From Streptomyces diastatochromogenes (lineage in GTDB: Bacteria; Actinomycetota; Actinomycetes; Streptomycetales; Streptomycetaceae), in assembly GCA_026913215.1 (NCBI GenBank), contig JAPTYK010000001.1, positions 434,001-498,000 of the forward strand: a DNA stretch of 64,000 bases, written 5' to 3'. Positions 21,167 through 31,634 of the stretch are shown here, one piece after another; position 1 is the first letter of the stretch; each line of letters opens with the position of its first letter. The translations under genes and the position numbers were made by a program. The notes under the pieces were generated by a model, which was given only the letters and a program-made list of their open reading frames with translations, ran no database searches and was not told where the DNA came from.

Positions 21167-22588
21167 TCAGGCGCGCGGGCGCACCTCGACGTTCTCCAGG
21201 ATGCCGACGGCGTCGGGGACGAGGATCGCGGCGGAGTAGTAGGCGGAGACGAGGTAGGAGATGATCGCCTTCTCGTCGATGCCCATGAAGCGGCAGTTGA
21301 GGCCGGGTTCGATCTCGTCGGGCAGGCCGGTCTGGTGGAGGCCGATGACGCCCTCGTTCTTCTCGCCGGTGCGGACGGCGATGATCGAGGAGCTCTGCCG
21401 GTCGGTGACGGGGATCTTCCCGCAGGGCAGGAGGGGGACGCCGCGCCAGGCCGGCATCTGGCGTCCCTCGACGTCGACGGTGCCGGGCACGAGGCCGCGC
21501 TTGTTGCACTCCTTGCCGAAGGCGGCGATGGCCCGGGGGTGGGCGAAGAGGTAGTCGGTGTCGCGGCGCATGCTGAGCAGTTCGTCGAGGTCGTCCGGGG
21601 TCGGCGGGCCCGAGTGGGTCTGGATGCGCTGGTCGAAGTCGGCGTTGTGGAGCAGGCCGAACTCGGGGTTGTTGACGAGCTCGTGCTCCTGGCGCTCGCG
21701 GAGCTCCTGGACCGTCAGGCGCAGCTGCTGCTCGGTCTGGTTCATCGGCTGGTTGTAGAGGTCGGCGACGCGGGTGTGGACCTTCAGGACGGTCTGGGCG
21801 ACGCTGAGTTCGTACTCGCGGGGGCTGGGTTCGTAGTCCGCGTACGCGCCGGGCAGCGCGGTCTCGCCGAAGTGGCCGGCGCTGAGCTCGATGGCCGCCT
21901 CGCCGAAGGGGTTGGTGGAGCGCTGGTGGCCGTTGGCCCCGCCGTCCCGGACGTGGTCGCGGAGGTTCTCGTACCGCTCGGCCACGGCCTGGTAGGCGGT
22001 GCGGGGCAGGGCGAGGAGGGTGACGGCGGTGACGGCCTTGGCGGTGAAGTCCCAGGTCCCGTCGCCGGCGAGCACCTGGCCGCCGAAGGTGTCGCCGTCG
22101 CCGAGCCGTCCGAGGAGGGTCTCGTCGCCGTACTGTCCGGTGCCGAGCTTCTCGATCTTGCCGTGGGCGATGAGGTAGACGTGGTCGGCCCGCGCGCCCG
22201 CCTCCACGACGACCTGGCCGGGCTCGTACTCCTGCTGGACGAAGCGCTCGGCGAGGGCGCCGAGCGCGGTGGGGTCGTCGAAGCCGCGGAGCAGCGGGAG
22301 TTCGGCCAGTTCGGCGGGGATGACCTCGACCCTGGAGCCGCTCTTGACGAAGGTGACGCGGCCGTCGCCGACCACGTACGAGAGGCGTCGGTTGACCCGG
22401 TAGACGCCGCCGGGGGTGTGGACCCAGGGGAGCTTGCGGAGCAGCCAGCGGGAGCTGATGCCCTGCATCTGGGGTTCGGACTTGGTGGTGGTGGCGAGGT
22501 TGCGGGCGGCGGCGGTGCTGAGGCTGAGCTGGACCCGGTGGATCTCGACGGCGGGCGGGGTGGCCGCCGGTTCGGTGTCGACCGACAT
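21167..22588 (-). CDS. Family 2B encapsulin shell protein with cNMP-binding domain
   Basis: 473 residues, intact. The N-terminal arm ([33 protein letters not shown]) is followed at about residues 95-205 by a CRP-like cyclic-nucleotide-binding fold ([49 protein letters not shown]). There the usual phosphate-binding FGE and Arg-Ala residues are replaced, so nucleotide binding may be altered. Residues 240-473 carry the HK97-type shell fold ([72 protein letters not shown]). Such proteins were long annotated as Crp-like regulators but self-assemble into nanocompartments. Known 2B cargoes include terpene cyclases and polyprenyl transferases; none is adjacent here. Start ATG 22588; the gene is divergent from the PaaK-like gene. 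Confidence 0.88.
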   Translation of the reverse strand: MSVDTEPAATPPAVEIHRVQLSLSTAAARNLATTTKSEPQMQGISSRWLLRKLPWVHTPGGVYRVNRRLSYVVGDGRVTFVKSGSRVEVIPAELAELPLLRGFDDPTALGALAERFVQQEYEPGQVVVEAGARADHVYLIAHGKIEKLGTGQYGDETLLGRLGDGDTFGGQVLAGDGTWDFTAKAVTAVTLLALPRTAYQAVAERYENLRDHVRDGGANGHQRSTNPFGEAAIELSAGHFGETALPGAYADYEPSPREYELSVAQTVLKVHTRVADLYNQPMNQTEQQLRLTVQELRERQEHELVNNPEFGLLHNADFDQRIQTHSGPPTPDDLDELLSMRRDTDYLFAHPRAIAAFGKECNKRGLVPGTVDVEGRQMPAWRGVPLLPCGKIPVTDRQSSSIIAVRTGEKNEGVIGLHQTGLPDEIEPGLNCRFMGIDEKAIISYLVSAYYSAAILVPDAVGILENVEVRPRA

Positions 22589-22826
22589 GGGTGACTCGCT
22601 TTCTGGGGCGTGCGCGGACTCGTGCGTCACTCTGCGCGTCCAGGTGTAACGCACGGTGGTGTACGTCATCCGGGTGCGGCGCGAACGGGTGGTTGCGCCG
22701 CGTGTCGGTGGCCGCCGCGCGAGCGCCGTGCGCGCTCCGCCGTCCGGGCGGCCGCGCGCGCGGAAAAGTTCCGCCGACCCTTGCCAAGCCCCGGTGCCTC
22801 CGGTTTTACTGACCCGGAACGGATCA

Positions 22827-22840
22827 ACCGAATGATCGGT
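22827..22840. promoter_or_regulatory. Palindromic operator candidate before PaaK-like gene
   Basis: ACCGA-ATGA-TCGGT is a perfect 5+5 palindrome 32 bases before the PaaK-like start. It resembles the PaaR/TetR-type box (ACCG...CGGT) that controls phenylacetate genes in other actinobacteria. It lies 238 bases from the divergent encapsulin start and could also affect that gene. Confidence 0.55.
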
Positions 22841-22872
22841 AGTCCGTTTTACGACAGCGGAGGAGTGGGCGC

Positions 22873-24158
22873 ATGACGGAACTGCTGGACAGCGGCGAAC
22901 GGCTCGGACGCGAGGAGCTGGCGGCGCTCCAGCTGGAGCGGCTGCGCGCGACCCTGCGCCACGCGTACGAGAACGTGGAGTTCTACCGGCGCTCCTTCGA
23001 CGCGGCCGGGGTGGGCCCGGACGACTGCCGTTCGCTCGCCGATCTGGCCCGCTTCCCGTTCACCGCCAAGGCGGACCTGCGCGAGCACTACCCCTTCGGC
23101 ATGTTCGCCGTCGACCAGTCCCGGATCCGGCGGATCCACGCCTCCAGCGGCACCACGGGCCGCCCGACCGTCGTCGGCTACACCGAGGCGGACCTGGACA
23201 TGTGGGCCGACGTGGTGGCCCGCTCGCTGCGCGCCGCCGGGCGCGCCCCGGGCACAAGGTCCATGTGGCGTACGGGTACGGCCTGTTCACCGGCGGGCTC
23301 GGCGCCCACTACGGCGCCGAGCGCCTCGGGTGCACGGTGATCCCGGCCTCCGGCGGCATGACGGCCCGGCAGGTGCAGCTCATCCAGGACTTCCGGCCCG
23401 AGATCATCATGGTGACCCCCTCGTACATGCTGACGCTGCTCGACGAGTTCGAACGGCAGGGCGTGGACCCGCGGTCGACCTCGCTGAAGGTGGGCGTCTT
23501 CGGCGCGGAGCCGTGGACGGAGGAGATGCGCAAGGAGATCGAGGAGCGGTTCGCGATCGACGCGGTCGACATCTACGGCCTGTCGGAGGTCATCGGCCCC
23601 GGCGTGGCGCAGGAGTGCGTGGAGACCAAGGACGGCCTGCACATCTGGGAGGACCACTTCTACCCGGAGGTCGTGGACCCGTTCACCGGCGAGGTGCTGC
23701 CCGACGGCGAGGAGGGCGAGCTGGTCTTCACCTCGCTCACCAAGGAGGCCATGCCGGTGATCCGCTACCGGACGCGCGACCTGACCCGGCTCCTGCCGGG
23801 GACCGCCCGGGTCTTCCGCCGGATGGAGAAGGTCACCGGGCGCAGCGACGACATGATCATCCTGCGCGGGGTGAACCTCTTCCCCACCCAGATCGAGGAG
23901 ATCGTGCTCCGCACCCCGGGCCTGGCCCCGCACTTCCAGCTGCGGCTGACCCGGGAGGGCCGGCTCGACGCGCTGACCGTGCGGGCGGAGGCCCGTCCGG
24001 ACGCGACGCCCGAGGAGCGCGCGGAGGCGGCCCGGTCGGTCGCGGCGGCGGTGAAGGACGGGGTCGGGGTCTCGGTGGGCGTGGAGGTGGTCGACCCGGA
24101 GACGCTGGAGCGCTCGGTGGGCAAGATCAAGAGGATCGTGGACCTGCGGGGCGCGTAG
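22873..24158 (+). CDS. paaK: Phenylacetate-CoA ligase family protein, frameshifted
   Basis: About 428 residues, the usual PaaK length. Motifs are [18 protein letters not shown] (ATP loop), [47 protein letters not shown], and the C-terminal [21 protein letters not shown]. The enzyme activates phenylacetate (or a related aryl acid) to its CoA thioester via an adenylate. One lost C near 23255 breaks the frame in [15 protein letters not shown]. No other paa genes (ring epoxidase, hydrolase) are in the window, so the true substrate could be another aromatic acid. A VOC gene follows in 21 bases and is probably co-transcribed. Confidence 0.88.
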
Positions 24159-24179
24159 CCTGGGGAGGAGGTGGTTGCG

Positions 24180-24563
24180 ATGCTGTCGGACTCCCCCGTG
24201 GTCGCGATCATTCCGGTCAATGACATGAGCCGGGCCAAGCAGTTCTACTCCGAGACCCTCGGGCTCTCCCTGGTGAAGGACACGCCCGAGGACACCAGGT
24301 ACGCGTGCGGCGGCACGATGATCGGCCTGTACGAGACGCCCTACGGCGGGCAGGCCGGCCACACGCTGGCGAGCTGGAAGGTCGACGACCTCGACGGCGA
24401 GATGAAGGACATGCGCTCCAAGGGCGTCGCCTTCGAGGAGTACGACCTTCCCGAGATCAAGACGGTCGACGGCGTGGCCGAGACGGAGGGCATGCGGGGC
24501 GCCTGGTTCAAGGACCCCGACGGCAACATCCTCTGCGTGATGGAGGAGAAGGGTCAGGGCTGA
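24180..24563 (+). CDS. VOC-family protein
   Basis: 127 residues, intact, from ATG 24180 with GGAGGAG 9 bases upstream. The single VOC module reads VVAIIPVNDMSRAKQFYSET at the start and GAWFKDPDGNILCVMEEK at the end. The first ligand position is Pro/Val rather than His, so a metal-dependent activity is uncertain. The gene follows paaK closely, and its last 10 bases overlap the end of the convergent acyl-CoA synthetase gene. Confidence 0.85.
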   Translation: MLSDSPVVAIIPVNDMSRAKQFYSETLGLSLVKDTPEDTRYACGGTMIGLYETPYGGQAGHTLASWKVDDLDGEMKDMRSKGVAFEEYDLPEIKTVDGVAETEGMRGAWFKDPDGNILCVMEEKGQG

Positions 24564-26065
24564 GCGGCGAAACGGTCGCGCAGCTCCCGCTTGAGGATCT
24601 TTCCGCTGGCGTTCCGGGGAAGCGCGTCCACGAGGTGGACGCGCTTGGGCGCCTTGAAGCGGGCGAGCTTCTCGCGGGCGTGGTCGAGGAGTTCGGCCTC
24701 GGTGACCTCCCCGCGCGGGACGACGACGGCCGTGACCGCCTCGATCCAGCGCGCGTCGGGAAGACCGATGACGGCCACCTCGGCGACGCCGGGATGCGTG
24801 TAGAGGGCGTCCTCGACCTGGCGCGAGGCGACGAGCACGCCGCCGGAGTTGATGACGTCCTTCACCCGGTCGACGATCGTGAGGTAGCCCTCGGCGTCGC
24901 GGACCGCGAGGTCCCCGGAGTGGAACCAGCCGCCCCGGAAGGCCTCCTTGGTCTCGTCGGGCTTGCGCCAGTAGCCCTCGCACAGCTGCGGGGAGCGGTA
25001 GACGATCTCGCCGGGCGTGCCGTCGGGGACGTCCTCGCCGTCCTCGCCGACGACGCGGGCCTCGACGTGCCGCACGGGCCGGCCGCAGGAGTCCATCCGG
25101 CCCTCGTGCTCGTCGGGGCCGAGGACGGTGGCGAGCGGGCCGATCTCCGACTGGCCGAAGCAGTTGTAGAAGGCGAGTTCCGGCAGCCGGGCGCGCAGCC
25201 GCTCCAGGACGGGCACGGGCATGATCGAGGCGCCGTAGTAGGCCTTGCGCAGGGCCGAGAGGTCGCGGGTGGCGAACTCGGGGTGGTTGGCGAGGCCGAT
25301 CCAGACGGTCGGCGGGGCGAAGAAGCTGTCGCAGCGGCCGGCCTCGATCAGGTCGAACAGGACGGCCGCGTCGGGCGCGTCGACGATGGTGTTCTCGGCG
25401 CCGACGGCGAGGTAGGGCAGCAGGAAGACGTGCGTCTGCGCGGAGTGGTAGAGCGGCAGCGCGTGCACCGGCCGGTCGTCCTCGCTCAGGTCGAGGGCCT
25501 CGATGGCGCTCGCGTACTCGTGGGCGAGGGCGAGGTGGGTCATCATCGCGCCCTTGGGCAGGGCGGTGGTGCCCGAGGTGTAGAGCAGCTGGGCGAGGTC
25601 CCGGGCGTCGCGGTCGGTGAGGTACTCCTCCGGTTCGGCGAGCGCGTCGAGCAGTGAACCGGGCGCGTCCCGCAGCGCCTTGACCGCGAAGCCCTCGGGG
25701 ATCCGGTCGGCGAGGGCGGGGTCGGCGAGCACGAGGGAGCTGTCCGACTGCTCCAGGAGGTACGCGAGGTCCTCGCCGGTCAGATGGTGGTTGACCGGCA
25801 CGTGGACCAGGCCGGACCGGGCGCAGGCGAGGAACGCGATGAGGTAGGCGTCCGAGTTGTGGCCGTACGTGGCGACCCGGGCGTACTCCGGCAGGGCGAG
25901 GCCGTGCCGGGGCTCCCGCAGGACGGCGGCGGCGGTGTCCACCGCCGCGTCCAGTTCCGCGTACGTCCAGGTCCGGTCGGCGTACCGGAGGGCGATCCGG
26001 TCGGGGACGCGCCGGGCGCTCGCGCGCAGGACGCCGTCGACGGTGCGGCTGAGGAGTCGGTCCAT
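24554..26065 (-). CDS. Long-chain-type acyl-CoA synthetase (FadD/ANL family)
   Basis: 503 residues, intact. Signature segments are LLYTSGTTALPKGAMMTH (ATP loop), FYNCFGQSEIGPLATV, GGWFHSGDLAVRDAEGYL, DRVKDVINSGGVLVASRQVE and the catalytic Lys in LPRNASGKILKREL. It activates a carboxylic acid, probably a fatty acid, to an acyl-CoA. Start ATG 26065 follows GAGGATC; a longer reading to 26122 is less likely. It is convergent with the paaK-VOC pair and divergent from the acylase gene, so it forms its own unit. Confidence 0.9.
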   Translation of the reverse strand: MDRLLSRTVDGVLRASARRVPDRIALRYADRTWTYAELDAAVDTAAAVLREPRHGLALPEYARVATYGHNSDAYLIAFLACARSGLVHVPVNHHLTGEDLAYLLEQSDSSLVLADPALADRIPEGFAVKALRDAPGSLLDALAEPEEYLTDRDARDLAQLLYTSGTTALPKGAMMTHLALAHEYASAIEALDLSEDDRPVHALPLYHSAQTHVFLLPYLAVGAENTIVDAPDAAVLFDLIEAGRCDSFFAPPTVWIGLANHPEFATRDLSALRKAYYGASIMPVPVLERLRARLPELAFYNCFGQSEIGPLATVLGPDEHEGRMDSCGRPVRHVEARVVGEDGEDVPDGTPGEIVYRSPQLCEGYWRKPDETKEAFRGGWFHSGDLAVRDAEGYLTIVDRVKDVINSGGVLVASRQVEDALYTHPGVAEVAVIGLPDARWIEAVTAVVVPRGEVTEAELLDHAREKLARFKAPKRVHLVDALPRNASGKILKRELRDRFAAQP

Positions 26066-26221
26066 GCGGTGATCCTCGGCGCGGAACGGGCGGAAGGTCA
26101 AGTACCGCGCGGCGCGGCGCACCTACCCGGACCTCGGATACCGAACGGGATGTTGACAAGGGGCCGCGCAACTGCGTGCATGGTCCAACCCGCAGTGCTC
26201 ATCCGCCCGTTGGGAGGCATC

Positions 26222-28624
26222 TTGCACCTCCGTACCCGTCTGAAACACCTGGCGCTCACCGGCGCGGTCCTCGCCGTCGTCACGGCCTCGCTGCCCGGCG
26301 CGGCGGCCGCCGACTCCGGGGACCGGGACCGCCACCCGTCCGACCGGGGCCTGTCGGCCGTCATCCGCTACACCGAGTACGGCATCCCGCACATCGTGGC
26401 GAAGGACTACGCGAACCTGGGCTTCGGCACGGGCTGGGCGCAGGCCGCCGACCAGGTCTGCGTGCTCGCCGACGGCTTCCTGACCGTGAACGGCGAACGC
26501 TCCCGGTACTTCGGCCCGGACGCCGCCCCCGACGGCTCGCTCTCCTCCGCCACCACGAACCTCTCCAGCGACCTGTACTTCCGCGGCGTCAAGGACGCGG
26601 GCACGGTCGAGGACCTGCTCGGCACCCCGGCGCCGGCCGGGCCGAGCCGGGACCTCAAGGAGCTGATGCGCGGCTGGGCGGCCGGCTACAACGCCTGGCT
26701 GCGGAAGAACCGGATCACCGATCCGGCCTGCGCGGGCGCCGACTGGGTCCGTCCGGTGACCGCGCTCGACGTGGCCCGGCGCGGCTTCGCCGTCTCGGTG
26801 CTCGGCGGGCAGGGCAAGGCCGTGGACGGCATCACGGCGGCCCGCCCGCCGCCGCCGCCGCCCGCCGGCCGCCCGCTCGGGCGCCTCCGGCCCCGAGGAC
26901 CCCGACCCGCCCGTACGGCCGAGGCCGCGCGCGAGCTGTTCGCCCCGAGAACGCCACCATGGGCTCCAACGCCGTCGCGTTCTCCGGCGCCACGACGGCG
27001 AACGGGCGCGGGCTGCTCCTGGGGAACCCGCACTACCCCTGGCAGGGCGGCCGCCGGTTCTGGCAGTCGCAGCAGACCATCCCGGGCGAGCTGAACGTCT
27101 CCGGCGCCTCGCTCATCGGCACCACCGTCGTCAACATCGGCTTCAACGACAAGGTCGCCTGGAGCCACACCGTCGCCACCGGGGTGCCCCTCAACCTGCA
27201 CCAGTTGGCCCTGGTACCGGGCGACCCGACCGCGTACCTGGTGGACGGGAAGCCCGAGCGGATGACCCCGCGCGAGGTGACCGTCGGGGTCAAGGGCGGC
27301 GCCCCCGTCACCCGTACCCAGTGGTGGACCCGGTACGGACCGGTCGTCGGCGGTCTCGGCCCGCAGCTGCCGCTGCCGTGGACCACGAGCACGGCGTACG
27401 CGCTGAACGACCCCAACGCCGCCAACCTGCGCGGCTCCGACACCGCGCTCGGCTTCGGCAGGGCCCGCTCCACGCGGGACGTCGTCGACACCCTGAAGCG
27501 CACGCAGGGGCTCCCCTGGGTCAACACGATCGCGGCGGACTCGGCCGGGCACTCGCTGTTCACCCAGTCGCAGGTGCTCCCCGGATCACCGACGAGCTCG
27601 CCGCGCGCTGCTCCACCCGCTCGGCCGGGCGACCTACCCGGCCTCGGGCGTCGCCGTCCTCGACGGTTCGCGGTCGGACTGCGCGCTCGGCTCCGATCCG
27701 GACGCGGTGCAGCCGGGCGTCTTCGGCCCGGCGAGGATGCCGGTCCTCCGGGACGCCCCGTACGCGGAGAACTCCAACGACAGCGCCTGGCTGGCCAATG
27801 CCGACCGGCCGCTGACCGGCTACGAGCGGATCTTCGGCACGGTCGCGACGCAGCGCTCGCCGCGCACCCGGGGCGGGATCGAGGACGTGGCGGCGATGGC
27901 CGGCCGGGGCGGGCTCACGGTGGCCGACCTCCAGCGCCAGCAGTTCGCCAACCGGGTGCCGGTCGGTGACATGGCGGCGGCCGACGCGGCGAAGGCCTGC
28001 GCGACCGCGCTGCCGGAGGACCCGGAGGTCTGCCGGGTGATCGGGGCCTGGGACCGGACGGTGAACACCGACAGCCGGGGCGCGCTGCTCTTCGACCGGT
28101 TCTGGCGGAGGTTCACCGGCACGGTGAAGCCGGCCGACCAGTGGAAGGTGCCGTTCTCGGCGGCCGACCCGGTCCGCACGCCGAACACCCTGAACACGGA
28201 GGCGCCCGGCTTCGCGCAGGCCCTCAAGGACGCGTCGGCGGAGCTGCGGGCGGCGGGCATCGCGCTCGACGCGCCGCTGGGCGACCACCAGTTCGTCGTG
28301 CGGAACGGGGAGCGGATCCCGGTGAGCGGCGGGACCGAGTCGCTCGGCGTCTGGAACAAGGCCGAGCCCGTGTGGAACGCGGCGGGCGGCGGCTACGTGG
28401 AGGTCGCGCACGGGACCAGCCACGTGCAGGCGGTGGGCTGGGACGGGAGCCGGTGCCCGGTGGCCCGCACCCTGCTCTCGTACTCCCAGTCCTCGAACCC
28501 GGCGTCGCCGCACTACAGCGACCAGACCCGGCTGTTCTCGGGCGAGCGCTGGGTGACCTCCCGGTTCTGCGAGAAGGACATCCTGCGCTCGCCCGCGCTG
28601 AGGACGGTGGTCGTCAGGGGCTGA
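26222..28624 (+). CDS. Secreted penicillin acylase-family amidohydrolase (S45; AHL/aculeacin acylase-like), frameshifted
   Basis: About 800 residues from TTG 26222 (GGGAGG upstream); ATG 26180 is an alternative. The signal peptide is RTRLKHLALTGAVLAVVTAS with an Ala-rich cleavage site. The alpha-subunit region has VIRYTEYGIPHIVAKDYANLG and FGTGWAQAADQVCVLADGFL. The beta-subunit begins at GSNAVAFSG, where the Ser becomes the N-terminal nucleophile after self-cleavage. Further landmarks are GNPHYPWQG, GTTVVNIGFNDKVAWSHTV and YVEVAHGTSHVQAVGWDG. The family removes acyl chains from penicillins, acyl-homoserine lactones or lipopeptides. Frame changes lie between 26840 and 26955 and near 27590-27640. 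The Pro-rich stretch near 26860 may be partly artefact. It is convergent with the antiporter gene. Confidence 0.87.
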
Positions 28625-28633
28625 ACGGGCCCG

Positions 28634-29731
28634 TCAGGGACTGAACGACAGGAACACGAAGGCGGCGAAGATCGCGAGATGGACGCCGCCCTGGAGGAGC
28701 GTGGCCCGTCCGGGCACCACGGTCAGGGCGCTCACCACACCGGTGAGGGCGAGCAGGACCATGTGGAGCGGTCCCAGACCGAGCACCAGGGGCCCGGACA
28801 GCCAGATGGAGGCGAGCGCGATCGACGGGATCGTCAGGCCGATGCTGGCGATCGCGGAGCCGTACGCGAGGTTGAGGCTGGTCTGCACGCGGTCCCTGCG
28901 GGCCGCGCGGACGGCGGCGAGGGTCTCGGGGAGCAGCACCATCAGGGCGATGACGACACCGACGACCGCCTTGGGCAGGCCCGCCGACTCGACGCCGTCC
29001 TCGATGGTGGGCGAGATCAGCTTGGCGTTGCCGACGACGGCGACGAGGGCGACGAGGAGCAGGCCGAGGCTGGCCCAGGTCTCGCTCTTGCCCGGCGGGT
29101 CGGCGTGCTCGTCCTCCGACTCCTGTCCCGGGCGCGCCACCGGGAGGAAGTAGTCGCGGTGCCGGACGGTCTGGACGGCGACGAACACCCCGTACAGGCA
29201 GATGGAGGCGACGGCGGCGAAGGCGAGCTGCGCGGAGGAGAACTCGGGGCCCTGGTGGCTGGTGGTGAAGGTCGGCAGGACCAGCGTCATCGTCGCGAGG
29301 GTGCAGACGGTGGCCAGCGCGCCGCCCGAGCCCTCGGCGTTGAAGACCGCGGTGCGGTTGCGCAGCGCGGAGACCAGCAGGGACAGTCCGACGATGCCGT
29401 TGCAGGTGATCATGACGGCGGCGAAGACGGTGTCCCGCGCGTAGGTCGAGGCCTTCTCGCCGCCTCCGGCCATCAGGGTGACGATGAGTCCCACCTCGAT
29501 GACGGTGACGGCCACCGCGAGGACGAGGGAGCCGTAGGGTTCCCCGACGCGGTGGGCGATCACCTCGGCGTGGTGGACGGCCGCCAGGACGGCCGCGATG
29601 AGACACAGCGCGATGAGGCCGACGGCGAAGCCCGGGAGATCACGCCCCCAGGCCGCGCCCAGGGCGAGCGCCGCCACCACCGGCCCCCAGGTGGTCCACT
29701 GCCGTGTCAATGCCGTCGTACTCGAACTCAT
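28634..29731 (-). CDS. Ca2+:H+ antiporter of the ChaA/CaCA type
   Basis: 365 residues, intact, with about ten hydrophobic helices and no signal peptide. The two alpha-repeats carry the family acidic motifs GEPYGSLVLAVAVTVIEVGL (early) and VVIALMVLLPETLAAVRAA (late), each with the Glu used for cation binding. It should exchange calcium (or sodium) for protons across the membrane. The acidic loop QESEDEHADPPGKSE lies between the halves, as in ChaA. ATG 29731 is taken as start; ATG 29740 (MRIM) is possible. It ends 9 bases from the convergent acylase gene. Confidence 0.85.
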   Translation of the reverse strand: MSSSTTALTRQWTTWGPVVAALALGAAWGRDLPGFAVGLIALCLIAAVLAAVHHAEVIAHRVGEPYGSLVLAVAVTVIEVGLIVTLMAGGGEKASTYARDTVFAAVMITCNGIVGLSLLVSALRNRTAVFNAEGSGGALATVCTLATMTLVLPTFTTSHQGPEFSSAQLAFAAVASICLYGVFVAVQTVRHRDYFLPVARPGQESEDEHADPPGKSETWASLGLLLVALVAVVGNAKLISPTIEDGVESAGLPKAVVGVVIALMVLLPETLAAVRAARRDRVQTSLNLAYGSAIASIGLTIPSIALASIWLSGPLVLGLGPLHMVLLALTGVVSALTVVPGRATLLQGGVHLAIFAAFVFLSFSP

Positions 29732-30046
29732 GATCCGCATCCTGCCACAAGGAGGCATTCGCCCGTTTCGTTCGGCCGTCACGGCCGACGAGAACCCGCC
29801 GGGAGCGACAGGCGGCCGCCCGCGCGGCCGACGACCTGCCGCGATCCCGAGGAGCGGGACGAACTCCCGAATGGAGCACGCGAGTTGAGTCCGCCAGGGA
29901 GGATCACCCCACCCGAACGGGCGTTCGCGCACCATCGAACGAGAGGACTCCCTCGCGCCGGCGACCACGCCCGCCCCGGCCGGTACGTGCGGGTCGAGCC
30001 GAGCCGGGCCGACGGCTGGGGCTGCTTCAGCTCTTGACCGGCCCTC
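29732..30046. other. Intergenic region upstream of the antiporter
   Basis: These 315 bases separate the antiporter start from the terminator of the next minus-strand gene. No protein-like frame was found. The antiporter promoter should be here; I could not identify a specific -10/-35 pair. Confidence 0.5.
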
Positions 30047-30080
30047 GGGCCCCGCGCCCGGTCCTCCGGGCGCGGGGCCC
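30047..30080 (-). terminator. Hairpin terminator of the nitronate monooxygenase/acyl-CoA synthetase operon
   Basis: A perfect 15-bp stem (30047-30061 with 30066-30080) and a TCCT loop sit 7 bases after the inferred end of the acyl-CoA synthetase gene. Confidence 0.85.
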
Positions 30081-30086
30081 GCGCAG

Positions 30087-31634
30087 TCACAGCAGGCGCT
30101 CCGGCCCTCCCAGTACGGGTCGCGGAGGCGGCGCTTGTAGAGCTTGCCGTTGGGGTCACGGGGCATGGTGGTGACGAAGTCGACGGACTTCGGGCGTTTG
30201 AAGCCGGCGAGGCGGTCGGCGCAGTGGGCGAGGATCTCGGCGGCGAGCGCGGGGCCGGGCGCGTGCCCTCGGCCGCCTCGACGACCGCCTTGACCTCCTC
30301 GCCCCAGTCGGCGTGGGGGATGCCGAAGGCGGCGGCGTCGGCGACGGCGGGGTGGGAGAGCAGGGCGGCCTCGATCTCGGCGGGGTAGATGTTGACCCCG
30401 CCGGAGATGATCATGTCGATCTTGCGGTCGCGGAGGAAGAGGTAGCCGTCCTCGTCGAGGACGCCGAGGTCCCCGACGGTGAAGAAGTCGCCGATGCGGT
30501 TCTTCGCGGTCTTCGCCTCGTCCTTGTGGTACTGGAAGCCGCCGGTGTTCATCTTGAGGTAGACGGTGCCGAGTTCGCCCGGCGGCAGCCGCTTCCCGTC
30601 GTCGTCGAAGACGGCGAGTTCGCTGATCGGCCAGGCCCTGCCGACCGTCCCGGGCCGCTTGAGCCACTCCTCGGCGGTCGCGAAGGCCCCGCCGCCCTCG
30701 CTGGCCGCGTAGTACTCCTCGACGCACCGGCCCCACCAGTCGATCATCGCCCGTTTGACGTGCTCGGGGCAGGGCGCGGCGCCGTGGATGGCGTGGCGCA
30801 TGGAGGAGACGTCGTACCGCTCCCGCACCTCGGCGGGGAGGGCGAGCAGGCGGTGGAACTGGGTGGGGACCATGTGCGTGTGGGTGCAGTCGTACCGGTC
30901 GACGAGGCGGAGCATCTCCTCCGGCGTCCACCGGTCCATGAGGACCAGCGGGTGCCCGATGTGCAGGGCGGCGGCGGCGAACTGGAGCACGGCCGTGTGG
31001 TAGAGCGGCGAGCAGACCAGGTGGACGTTGCCGTCGGCCGGCCGGATGCCGAAGATGCCGAGGAAGCCGCCGAGGTGGGTCTCCTCGGGGAGCTTCCCGG
31101 GGAGCGGGCGGCGGATGCCCCGGGGCCGGCCGGTGGTGCCGGAGGTGTAGTTCATGACCCAGCCGAGGGTGCGGCCGTCGGGCGCCGACTCCGGCTGTCC
31201 GTCGAGGAGTTCGGCGTACGGGCGGAAGCCGGCCACCGTCCCGACGGCGTACCGGTGACTGGGCGCGAGCCCGGCCTCGTCGGCGGCGAGCGTCACGGCC
31301 TCGGCGAACCGCTCGTGGGCGACGAGGACCTTGGCACCGGAGTCGGCGACGATCCAGGCGATCTCGGGGCCGACGAAGTGGTGGTTGACGGGGACGAGGT
31401 AGAACCCGGCCTGGGTGGCGGCGAGATGGGCGGTGAAGAACTCGGGACCGTTGGGCAGGACGACGGCGAACGCGTCGCCGCGCTCCAGTCCGGCGGCGCG
31501 CAGCCCGTGGACGAGCCGGTTCGCCTCGGCGTGCAGCCGGCCGGCGGACCACTCCTCGCCGTCGGGCGCGACGAGGACCGTGCGGCCCGGGTCGGCGGTG
31601 GCCTGGGCCCAGAATCCGGCGGGGTCTGCGTCAC
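30087..31634 (-). CDS. Acyl-CoA synthetase (ANL family), frameshifted
   Basis: About 516 residues. Signature segments are MNYTSGTTGRPRGIRRPL, YYAASEGGGAFATAEEW, GDFFTVGDLGVLDEDGYLF, RKIDMIISGGVNIYPAEIEA and MPRDPNGKLYKRRLRDPYW with the catalytic Lys. The start is GTG 31634, which overlaps the stop of the nitronate monooxygenase gene as GTGA. Frame changes near 31625, 30262 and 30108 each fit one lost base; the last repairs the C-terminus to EGRERLL and a stop at 30087, 7 bases before the terminator. The acyl substrate is unknown. Regulation is probably through the TCTGAC-N5-GTCAGA site upstream of the operon. Confidence 0.85.

Noticed and set aside
26145..26157. KstR-like site between acyl-CoA synthetase and acylase genes
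   Set aside because: The half-sites GAAC and GTTG are separated by 5 bases instead of 2, so the consensus is not met.
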